The notes beneath the pieces were generated by a model. The model searched no databases, was not told the origin of the DNA, and saw only the letters and a program-made list of their open reading frames with translations. The position numbers were made by a program, and so were the translations under genes. 9,706 nucleotides of DNA from Chthoniobacterales bacterium (GTDB lineage: Bacteria; Verrucomicrobiota; Verrucomicrobiia; Chthoniobacterales; UBA6821), in contig JAIPKF010000043.1 of the NCBI GenBank assembly GCA_021733705.1, forward strand, positions 1 through 9,706, written 5' to 3'. This document shows positions 1 to 5,586 of the stretch, piece after piece; position 1 is the stretch's first letter; the number at the start of each line of letters is the position of its first letter.

Positions 1-931
1 GATCAAGAATACTAACACGAAATGCTTTTTTCTGAAGATAGTCGAAGGCTTGCGAAATTTCAAAAGGAGTTGCAGTTGGGAACTTTTCTAGTATTGCAGT
101 ACGCACTTCTTCTTTTAAGGCTCCAATAGCTTTTCCGCGAGCAACTTTTCCGGAGGTGTAAAGTGCTCCCTCGATACGATCTCCAGCAATCTTATATGCA
201 ATTTCCAAGAGGGATTCATCGACGCTTAGTAAAGAAACCTCCCGTTTTTCTTTTCCTATTTTAGCAACTAATTCACGTTGGGCGGCTATGATGATGCGAA
301 CATTTTCACGAGCAACATCAAGTGCTTGTAGAAAATCTGATTCTGGGAGTTCATTAGCGGCTCCTTCAATCATGATCACTTTATCACCATCACCTACATA
401 AACAAGATCCAGATCACTCAATTCACGTTCTCTATGCGTAGGATTAATTACAAAAACTCCAGCCACACGTCCAACGCGGACCGCTCCAATGGGGCCAGCA
501 AATGGAATATCAGAAACACATAGTGCCGCAGAGGCACCATTAATACTTAATAAATCAGGATCATTTTCTCCATCTGCACTCAGCAAAATACTGATGATTT
601 GAGTATCATAAAAATAACCTTTAGGAAAAAGAGGTCGCAGGGGGCGATCAATCATGCGACTCGTTAAAATTTCTTTTTCACTAGGGCGCCCTTCCCTCTT
701 AAAATAACCACCAGGAATTTTTCCTACAGCGGCAGCTTTTTCCTTGTAATCGACTGTTAGCGGAAAGAAATCTTGCCCTTCCTTCATGGTTGTTGCACTG
801 ACGGCACTTGTCATGACGACAGTATCTGCATAGCTCACAACGACAGCACCGTCAGCAAGTTTAGCGATTTTACCTGATTCAAAGGTGATGGGAGAACGTC
901 CAACAAAAGCGGTAACGGTATGATGTGACAT
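1..931 (-). CDS. pnp: Polynucleotide phosphorylase, N-terminal part (runs off the window)
   Basis: PNPase degrades RNA 3' to 5' by phosphorolysis, normally as a trimer and often with RNase E in a degradosome. I translated the reverse strand from the ATG at 931 and obtained 310 codons open to the window edge, starting MSHHTVTAFVGRSPITFESG. The first RNase PH domain is clear: an adenine-ring of family signatures including KIPGGYFKREGRPSEKE near residues 71-87 and SRMIDRPLRPLFPKG near 91-105, both diagnostic of PNPase. The linker to the second core domain begins around residue 220. The second RNase PH, KH and S1 domains would lie outside the window. No clear Shine-Dalgarno sequence precedes the ATG. 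The gene follows rpsO after about 165 bp, the conserved order in many bacteria, where the two are often co-transcribed. The identification is firm. The start is supported by the match to the family N-terminus. Confidence 0.97.
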   Translation of the reverse strand, partial: MSHHTVTAFVGRSPITFESGKIAKLADGAVVVSYADTVVMTSAVSATTMKEGQDFFPLTVDYKEKAAAVGKIPGGYFKREGRPSEKEILTSRMIDRPLRPLFPKGYFYDTQIISILLSADGENDPDLLSINGASAALCVSDIPFAGPIGAVRVGRVAGVFVINPTHRERELSDLDLVYVGDGDKVIMIEGAANELPESDFLQALDVARENVRIIIAAQRELVAKIGKEKREVSLLSVDESLLEIAYKIAGDRIEGALYTSGKVARGKAIGALKEEVRTAILEKFPTATPFEISQAFDYLQKKAFRVSILD

Positions 932-1096
932 AATTTTTTTAAGAGATGGGTTAAGCCTTTTTTTTGGTTGTCGTTAAAACTTTAAGTTCAATAGGCGATG
1001 ACACTCTACTTGAGCAGAAAGCAAAAGAAGTAGCTGGAATATCAGCTGCTGCATTCTTTTTTTATTCTAACGTAAAACTTCAACTGCCAAAATTGG

Positions 1097-1351
1097 CTAT
1101 TTTCTAAGTTGGAGTTGTTGAATGAGTGATTGATAACGGTCGTTTGCTTTTTTCTTGAGATAATCAAGGAGTGAACGGCGTTGTGCTACGAGTGCAAGTA
1201 AACCACGTCGTGAAGAATGATCCTTGACATGGCTTTTAAGATGCTCTGTGAGTACTGTAATGCGCTGAGTGAGGCTCACAATTTGAACATCTGCGCTTCC
1301 TGTATCTTTTTCATGCAGCCGAAATGCTGCGGTTGTATCAGTTGTTGTCAT
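1097..1351 (-). CDS. rpsO: 30S ribosomal protein S15
   Basis: S15 is a primary 16S rRNA-binding protein of the 30S platform. The 84-residue product has the family core: KDTGSADVQ near residues 14-22, the basic KDHSSRRGLLALVAQRR stretch in the middle (rRNA-contacting residues), then LLDYLKKK, and a C-terminus ending LRK. Family length is about 89 residues, so this is complete. I chose the ATG at 1351 (MTTTDTTAAF). A GTG at 1378 would add nine residues (MRPSPLVKN) that have no counterpart in the family, and that GTG lies inside a small hairpin (1366-1378). No good ribosome binding site is visible before either start. The 5' region to about 1490 could carry autoregulatory structure, because S15 represses its own mRNA in several bacteria. 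pnp lies downstream on the same strand. Confidence 0.97.
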   Translation of the reverse strand: MTTTDTTAAFRLHEKDTGSADVQIVSLTQRITVLTEHLKSHVKDHSSRRGLLALVAQRRSLLDYLKKKANDRYQSLIQQLQLRK

Positions 1352-1365
1352 ATTTTTTACGAGTG

Positions 1366-1472
1366 GTGAGGGTCTCACAGTTTTTGCGGCTTAGCAAGGA
1401 GAAAGATCTCATGTGGGTCCCTTGGCTTCGCCTGTTTGCCAAGATATTTTCTTTTGGTCACTTGCAGAAGCC
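1366..1472 (-). promoter_or_regulatory. Possible structured rpsO leader RNA
   Basis: Between the terminator at 1501-1530 and the rpsO ATG lies about 140 bp with several pairable segments. GTGAG/CTCAC with a 3-nt loop occupies 1366-1378, just upstream of the start. CTTGGC/GCCAAG pairs 1421-1426 with 1438-1443. GAAGCC/GGCTTC pairs 1467-1472 with 1424-1429. The last two share bases 1424-1426, so they exclude each other, as in a switch. Autogenous control by S15 through varied mRNA structures is known in other bacteria. That this leader binds S15 is inference. Confidence 0.3.
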
Positions 1473-1500
1473 TCAACGTCTGATGAATTTGACTATACTC

Positions 1501-1530
1501 AAAAAAAAAGCCTGGATCATTAATCCAGGC
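1501..1530 (-). terminator. Rho-independent terminator of the cysteine-rich protein gene
   Basis: An 8-bp perfect stem (GCCTGGAT 1510-1517 with ATCCAGGC 1523-1530) has a 5-nt loop. Read on the minus strand it is followed directly by nine T residues (complement of the A-run 1501-1509) and preceded by AAAA that can extend the stem. It starts about 35 bp past the stop of the gene at 1566 and insulates that gene from rpsO. In the plus direction the T-tract is only TTTT followed by G, so that side is weaker. Confidence 0.88.
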
Positions 1531-1565
1531 TTTTGTTAGATCATAAGGATAAGAATCTTTAAAAA

Positions 1566-2012
1566 CTAGCTCTTCGTAGAGGAGTCTATTTTCTTTATTT
1601 TTTTATACATTTCTTCGCAATGTTTTTTAAGTTTTTCCATGATGGGCGACATGCTTGGATCTTTTTTGCAAATAGCATCACAGAGTTCTTTCTTGTGTCC
1701 TTTAGTTCCAAGAGTTGGATTCTCTGCAATCACAGAAGCTTTTGTAGCACAAAAACGATGACGCTCTTCTTCTGTTAAGACATCATGGCATGATTTTTTC
1801 ATGGACCATTTGTCGCAGCACATTTTTTTTGTACACGGCTTATCGATTGCACAAGTGCTCTTCTTTTCAGTTGTACAACAGGAGTCTGTAGTAGAAGGCG
1901 CTGTTTGGGATACTACTGTTGTGGCAGCAGGTGGTGCCGTTTGTTCTTGCGCTAAGGTGATTCCTGTCATCACAAGGGCAGAAAATAGGATAATGGTAAG
2001 TCTCTTCTTCAT
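1566..2012 (-). CDS. Small exported cysteine-rich protein, unrecognised
   Basis: I do not recognise a family. The 148-residue product starts with a classic Sec signal peptide: KKR n-region, hydrophobic residues about 5-20 and a likely cleavage after ITLA (residue 21). A low-complexity Thr/Ala/Pro/Ser stretch (about 23-43) follows, then a lysine-rich domain. The mature part contains eleven cysteines (45, 46, 54, 60, 65, 66, 75, 88, 111, 115, 132), including two CC pairs, with a Lys-rich C-terminus. So many cysteines in an exported protein suggest disulfides or metal/thiol binding; this is inference. No Shine-Dalgarno sequence is apparent. The gene stands alone, with a strong terminator behind it and a possible promoter in front. 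Composition and a clear signal peptide argue it is a real gene. The plus-strand frame over its 5' half (1801-2025) is a shadow. Confidence 0.8.
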   Translation of the reverse strand: MKKRLTIILFSALVMTGITLAQEQTAPPAATTVVSQTAPSTTDSCCTTEKKSTCAIDKPCTKKMCCDKWSMKKSCHDVLTEEERHRFCATKASVIAENPTLGTKGHKKELCDAICKKDPSMSPIMEKLKKHCEEMYKKIKKIDSSTKS

Positions 2013-2056
2013 AGTAATTTTTTAATAAGTTAGATGAATCTGACGTTAAGAAAGAT

Positions 2057-2084
2057 ACAATAACATGTCTCAAAAATTTCGCAA
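2057..2084 (-). promoter_or_regulatory. Weak sigma-70-like promoter candidate for the cysteine-rich protein gene
   Basis: On the minus strand TTGCGA (2084-2079) is followed after 16 bp by TATTGT (2062-2057), each matching 4 of 6 consensus bases. It would give a leader of roughly 40 nt before the ATG at 2012. Matches of this quality occur by chance in AT-rich DNA, so this is only a candidate. Confidence 0.25.
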
Positions 2085-2132
2085 GGCCTGAAGGTTATTC
2101 AAAGCACCTTGTTTGTAATATCTTTAAAAATG

Positions 2133-2387
2133 CTATAATTTATTTTCTAAAGCTTTGTCAGCATGTGCAAAAAAACGGTGGGAAAGGATAAAAAAGGTGG
2201 GAGCCCAAAGGCCAACAAAAATACCAAAGCGCTCTCCATACGCTCTGTGAGCACATGCTGCAGCATTATTCCAATCCAAGGGAGAATTACCGCTCATGAT
2301 ATACCAGATGAGAATTGATCCAATAATGGAGGCAAAGCCTGCAACGAAACAAAAGCTACCAAGCAGTTGAAGTGTTGATTTATTCAT
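2133..2387 (-). CDS. Small membrane protein with two predicted transmembrane segments, unrecognised
   Basis: This 84-residue product is predicted to span the membrane twice. The first hydrophobic segment is at about residues 7-31 (LLGSFCFVAGFASIIGSILI region) and the second at about 54-70 (FGIFVGLWAPTFFIL). A short hydrophilic loop between them holds DWNNAAACAHRAYGERFG with conserved-looking Trp, Cys, His and Arg residues. I recognise no family and propose no function. The ATG at 2387 is the first in frame. An A-rich leader without a Shine-Dalgarno sequence precedes it. It is followed on the same strand by the cysteine-rich exported protein after about 120 bp, where a separate promoter candidate lies, so co-transcription is uncertain. 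Its balanced membrane-protein composition and non-repetitive sequence make it likely to be real. Confidence 0.7.
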   Translation of the reverse strand: MNKSTLQLLGSFCFVAGFASIIGSILIWYIMSGNSPLDWNNAAACAHRAYGERFGIFVGLWAPTFFILSHRFFAHADKALENKL

Positions 2388-2517
2388 AATGATTTTTAGT
2401 TTTTAGTTTTTTTGAAAAATGCCATTCGCATTTTATTGAATTGGCACAACGTTGCATTAGGTCACGGATTCTTCCTCTTTGCAAGAATTAAGAATTATGG
2501 AATGAACTCATAAATAG

Positions 2518-2668
2518 AGTCAAATTACTTTGAAAACACTCAGGGGTTTTTAGAGAAAGCAAGGTCGAAGAACGAGCGCTACCTCAAAGATAATGTGACG
2601 GAATGAGTACGAAGCTATTTTCTAAAAACGAACAAGGTGATTTTTTGTAATTTCAAAGTAATTTGACT
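2518..2668. repeat. 151-bp inverted-repeat element in the intergenic region
   Basis: An 18-bp perfect inverted repeat bounds the element: AGTCAAATTACTTTGAAA at 2518-2535 and its exact reverse complement at 2651-2668. Inside, a second imperfect pair (GTTTTTAGAgAAaGC near 2546 and the complement of GCTATTTTCTAAAAAC near 2614-2630) makes the interior partly self-complementary. It contains no reading frame I believe. The layout fits a small non-autonomous mobile element or a dispersed palindromic repeat. No clear target-site duplication is visible. Its sequence is unrelated to the GC-richer palindrome at 4756-4939. Confidence 0.75.
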
Positions 2669-2678
2669 ATGAATGCTA

Positions 2679-2735
2679 GCCCCATCAGTCTTCGCGTCCT
2701 CCTCGTTACGATCAGTATGAAATATCCGGGTTAAA
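2679..2735 (+). repeat. Partial copy of the 4756-4939 palindromic element (right end)
   Basis: These 57 bp match 4884-4940 in the same orientation with about 50 of 57 identities and no gaps; both start GCCCCATCAG and end GGGTTAAA. Only the right end is present, so this is a truncated or eroded copy. The TTAA at its tip (2731-2734) provides the TAA stop codon of the minus-strand gene ending at 2731. With the complete element it brackets the two-gene minus-strand unit as direct repeats. Confidence 0.85.
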
Positions 2736-4167
2736 TGGGTGGAGCACTGTTTATTTTCATCACTCGAAAACCTATATATTTATAGCCATCTTTCTTAACA
2801 GGAGGTGGACCTTTTCCTTTTTCTACTTTATCTGTAGTATAGGTGGCAGCATTTGCTTTCTGTGAAGCATCAGTGCCATGAACGAGGTAATACTGTGTTA
2901 TTAAATTATGATTGCGATGATAGAGTGTATCACTCTGCCCTGATGGTTCGCTACGTGTTGATGTCCACTCCTGAAGTCCCTGTTGTGAATAAAACATTCC
3001 ATAATTATCAAAGAGCCCATTCTTGTGAATTTCATTCTGGGTGCTTCCAAAATAAAAGTCGATTAATGGAACTGACCATCGTGCGCCTTCTTGAAGTTTG
3101 ATTCCAGTATACCAAATGCGGTAGGTATCTTTAGTAGCACCTGAAAACCCGCTAAAATAAGCATCATAACCGTTATCAATGATATAGGCTCCAGTTTCTG
3201 TGGTGTTTGGCCCCTCAGGCGCCGTTGGCTCTCCATTGTGGAGCCAGTTACAAAAACGAGCAGCATCGAGTAAATTGATGCTAGAAATAGGAAGATCTCC
3301 TCTGTGTATCTTGTAGGATCGGCCTGGAACTTCAATTTTCACTTCCTGATCAGGGTCGAGTAAATCATAATGGAATGTTCCACCAGGAAGCGTATTCTTT
3401 GCGATTTTAGCGACACGAGGAGGAGTGGTCTGGCGGTGAGTTTTAGAATCAAATTGACCAGAAAGGTCCTTGGCCATTTCATCAGAATAGAGTTCATAGG
3501 GGTCACTTTTTGTTGCTACTGCATTTAAAAAAGCACAATACTCATTGCCGGTAATACAAGATTCTGAGATATAAAAAAAAGGACCTTGTTGATTCGGTTT
3601 ACCATTTTGATCATTCTCTTCGAAAACGGGAATCTGTTTGATTTCAAATGGGGGGTTCAATGTTTCAAAATGAGGAAGTGTCGGTTCCTCAGGAGAGGGA
3701 GAGGCTTTGGGGTCAGTTATCTTTGAAGGGTCGTCTTTCTCACCAGATGAGGAAGAATTCTCATTTCCGGAGTTAGGGTGAGAGGAGTCACTTTTTTCTG
3801 TGGTGATCTCTCCATCTGATGTTGTTACTATTTTAACCCATGAACCATCACTATGCGTGGTTAATTTCAACGATGATCCGTCGGGATGATCTATTGTTTT
3901 AACGGAGGATCCATCGGGATAATTTATTGTTTTTTCTGAGGATCTATCTGGTTTTGTTACTGTGGTGATTGTCGTGCCATCAGATTTATCAATCCTACTA
4001 ATTGATGATCCATCAGGACTCTTAGAGGTGGTGATAGTCGATCCATCCGGGTTCTGGACGATGGTTGGGGGAGTTACGAAGGGATCAGAGTCGTCTGCAA
4101 AAGCAGGTATCAATAGAATAAGAATCAATAAAAAAGTCGTTAAAGAAGAGGAAGGGATTCGATTCAT
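2731..4167 (-). CDS. Exported protein with 11-residue DG repeats and a SUMF1/FGE-like domain
   Basis: The 478-residue product has a signal peptide (residues about 1-24, hydrophobic LLILILLIPAFA). Residues 40-127 are eight tandem 11-residue repeats beginning P/S-D-G-S (for example PDGSSVKTIDH, PDGSSLKLTTH). A Ser/Pro/Asp/Glu-rich linker runs to about 165. The rest resembles the formylglycine-generating-enzyme/SUMF1 fold: ITGNEYCAFLNAV (205-217), ISSINLLDAARFCNWLHNG (295-311), LQEWTSTRS (398-406) and terminal YIGFRVMK (464-471). The only cysteines are 204, 211 and 306. None lies in the C-terminal part where active FGE carries its catalytic pair, so it is probably a non-catalytic binding or structural member. 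The stop codon lies in the edge of a repeat (2679-2735). The upstream lipoprotein-like gene ends 10 bp before it, suggesting one transcript. The domain assignment is fairly firm; the role is unknown. Confidence 0.85.
   Translation of the reverse strand: MNRIPSSSLTTFLLILILLIPAFADDSDPFVTPPTIVQNPDGSTITTSKSPDGSSISRIDKSDGTTITTVTKPDRSSEKTINYPDGSSVKTIDHPDGSSLKLTTHSDGSWVKIVTTSDGEITTEKSDSSHPNSGNENSSSSGEKDDPSKITDPKASPSPEEPTLPHFETLNPPFEIKQIPVFEENDQNGKPNQQGPFFYISESCITGNEYCAFLNAVATKSDPYELYSDEMAKDLSGQFDSKTHRQTTPPRVAKIAKNTLPGGTFHYDLLDPDQEVKIEVPGRSYKIHRGDLPISSINLLDAARFCNWLHNGEPTAPEGPNTTETGAYIIDNGYDAYFSGFSGATKDTYRIWYTGIKLQEGARWSVPLIDFYFGSTQNEIHKNGLFDNYGMFYSQQGLQEWTSTRSEPSGQSDTLYHRNHNLITQYYLVHGTDASQKANAATYTTDKVEKGKGPPPVKKDGYKYIGFRVMKINSAPPI
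3787..4050 (-). repeat. Eight tandem 33-bp coding repeats (11-residue DG motif)
   Basis: Within the SUMF1-like gene, codons 40-127 fall into eight consecutive 11-codon units: three start PDGSS, one PDGST, one PDRSS and three SDG. In each, charged and Thr residues follow. The DNA copies have diverged (GGATCCATC/TGGATC-like cores on the plus strand are the best-preserved part), so the array is old at the DNA level while the protein motif is retained. Regular DG spacing of this kind suggests a repetitive beta structure or a calcium-binding stalk; this is inference. Confidence 0.85.
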
Positions 4168-4177
4168 AAAATATTTC

Positions 4178-4630
4178 TTAAGATTGTGGTGGTTCTAGAA
4201 GCCTGATTTTAGGATCGATCCATCGACTGTCAGGAAAAATCAGAGGAGGTGTAGTATTAATGAGTGTTGCTTTTAAAAGTACAAATTCGGGATAAAAGGA
4301 ATCACTTGCTGGTTCATAGACTTTCTCACCGGAGAAGTAACCCTCAAGTTGATACTCATAATTGTTATCAATTCCGATGTGATTTTTCTTTCGGTCAGGA
4401 GCTAATGTCTTTTGCTCGTTGAACATGACTAATTGAGACTCTTTCCAAGATTTTCCAGGTCCTCTTACCCATCCCCACATATGATAGTCAACTTTATAAA
4501 AACGACGTCCTATGAAGTAATGACCAGATGATTCCTTGGCAAGGGCGACCTTGATAGCAGCACGATCAGAAGCATTTTGTTGAACTATCGTTGTACACCC
4601 TGAAAGAAATAAAAAAATACTCATTATCAT
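4178..4630 (-). CDS. Lipoprotein-like protein, unrecognised; start uncertain
   Basis: The reading frame is open from 4951, but its first 66 codons run through or beside the palindromic element at 4756-4939 and look non-native. Family-like sequence begins around a lipobox, FLSGC, with Cys at 4597-4595. I place the start at the ATG at 4630 (MIMSIFLFLSGC); a second ATG at 4624 has AGGA six bases before it. Both leave an unusually short signal with no basic residue. The upstream in-frame codons (KHQKLQRSLQCPIIVILG) would complete a canonical lipoprotein signal but contain no ATG, GTG or TTG. The mature part has GRRFYKVDYHMWGWVRGPG, LAPDR, DNNYEYQLEGYFSGE and a Pro-rich end. I recognise no named family. 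It ends 10 bp before the SUMF1-like gene, so the two probably act together. Confidence 0.6.
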   Translation of the reverse strand: MIMSIFLFLSGCTTIVQQNASDRAAIKVALAKESSGHYFIGRRFYKVDYHMWGWVRGPGKSWKESQLVMFNEQKTLAPDRKKNHIGIDNNYEYQLEGYFSGEKVYEPASDSFYPEFVLLKATLINTTPPLIFPDSRWIDPKIRLLEPPQS

Positions 4631-4755
4631 TCCTAAAATGACAATGATAGGGCATTGAAGTGATCTCTGAAGTTTCTGATGTTTTCTTATCTGAGACAGA
4701 AACCCGGATAGTAAAAATACTATTTCTTCATTTGGATTGCTCGGAGATGATTGGG

Positions 4756-4939
4756 TTAACCCGCATATTTCATACCGATCACCTACGGAAGCCGGGAAGC
4801 CAGATGGATGCTGCGTTGATCTCGAAGTCTTCCTCGGGCAGTATGTACTCATACAGCCGTCGTCAGACTTCATCACTCGCCTTGCCCCATCAGCCTTCGC
4901 AGCCTCCTCGTCGCGATCCGTATGAAATATGCGGGTTAA
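4756..4939. mobile_element. MITE-like 184-bp palindromic element
   Basis: The termini 4756-4780 and 4915-4939 are inverted repeats matching at 24 of 25 positions (TTAACCCGCATATTTCATAC...). The complementarity continues, with small mismatches and gaps, to a central hairpin GTATG-TACT-CATAC (4841-4854) whose midpoint is exactly the midpoint of the element. A transcript of either strand could therefore fold into one long hairpin. Both ends carry TTAA, so CCCGC...GCGGG flanked by a TTAA duplication is an alternative reading of the boundaries. The element is richer in GC than its surroundings, encodes no transposase, and has a partial copy at 2679-2735. A non-autonomous element moved in trans is the simplest explanation. 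TTAA targets are known for IS1380/piggyBac-type transposases; linking it to them is inference. Confidence 0.8.
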
Positions 4940-5091
4940 ATAACAAAACATCGTAGAAAATTATCGTTGTGATTCTCCAATGACAAGAGGTAACATTTCT
5001 TACAAAAAAAGTTGCATCACAGGGGTGAGGCTGGTAAGCGTTCAAAGAGTAATTTAACAACTCATTCTCTCATATTTAAATCAAACACTCT

Positions 5092-5586
5092 ATGGAACAG
5101 TTTCAAAATTTACTAAAAGAACTTGGAGCAAGCGTTGGATTACCCGATTTAAAACCGAGTGATGATGGTCTTTGTTCTCTCCGTTTTGATGATCGTGTTA
5201 CTATCGACTTAGAGTGTAATGATGAGACAGGAGCCATTATTTTTTCAAGTATTGTGGCAACGCTATTACCCTATCAAACTGAAAAACTATACCCTGATTT
5301 ACTTGAAGCAAATCTTCTTTGGGCTGGGACTGGCGGGGCTACACTGGGTGTTGATCCTGCAACATTAAGTGTCTTTATGTGCTACCAAGAAAAGATAATA
5401 GGAATGGAATTTTTGAGGTTTCAAGAGTTACTTAAAGGATTCAGCGATGTTGCCCTCTTTTGGAACAAGCGTATTCAAGAAGGAGAAGATTCAGCGTCAA
5501 GCCAAATAACAGCTGAACCGGGTTCCCCAACGGAGGTCACTCCTCCTGCTGCTCCTGTTGCTGGATCGGTAGGGACTTATGCATAG
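5092..5586 (+). CDS. CesT-family secretion-chaperone-like protein
   Basis: CesT/Tir-type chaperones are small acidic dimers that hold type III effectors ready for secretion. Residues 1-130 match the family plan: an N-terminal helix (MEQFQNLLKELGASVGLP), strands with CSLRFDDRVTIDLECND, the loop LYPDLLEANLLWAGTGGATLGVD typical of the family (about 67-90), then a strand and a C-terminal helix ending FWNKRIQEG. The 164-residue length includes a tail of about 30 residues rich in Ser, Pro, Ala and Thr that the family usually lacks. There is no signal peptide, so it is cytoplasmic. No secretion apparatus gene or effector is in the window, so a type III role is inferred only from the family; a general chaperone role is possible. 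Its stop overlaps the kdsA start by 8 bp (ATGCATAG), implying translational coupling. No clear Shine-Dalgarno sequence precedes the ATG. Confidence 0.75.
   Translation: MEQFQNLLKELGASVGLPDLKPSDDGLCSLRFDDRVTIDLECNDETGAIIFSSIVATLLPYQTEKLYPDLLEANLLWAGTGGATLGVDPATLSVFMCYQEKIIGMEFLRFQELLKGFSDVALFWNKRIQEGEDSASSQITAEPGSPTEVTPPAAPVAGSVGTYA

Noticed and set aside
1489..1494. TTGACT on the plus strand as a promoter -35 box
   Set aside because: No -10 box at proper spacing and no plus-strand gene follows.
1492..1497. TATAGT on the minus strand as the rpsO -10 box
   Set aside because: The -35 position falls within the terminator stem and does not match; too weak to list.
1324..1539. Plus-strand frame opposite rpsO leader
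   Set aside because: Covers the terminator and the antisense of the rpsO start; composition is not protein-like.
3787..4050. CRISPR-like array
   Set aside because: The 33-bp period is coding, matches 11-residue protein repeats, and has no spacers between units.
4631..4951. N-terminal 107 codons of the long minus-strand frame as part of the lipoprotein
   Set aside because: Residues about 5-66 are translated from the palindromic element and precede a lipobox, so they are unlikely to be native mature protein; kept as a finding on the start.
4660..4956. Plus-strand reading frames (4660-4956 and 4737-4925) across the palindromic element
   Set aside because: They exist because the GC-rich palindrome lacks stops in several frames; the same TRIFHTD phrase appears on both strands because of the inverted ends, with no protein-like domain.
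4952..5091. Promoter for the chaperone-kdsA-lpt run
   Set aside because: I searched the 140 bp before the ATG and found only poor box pairs; nothing listed.
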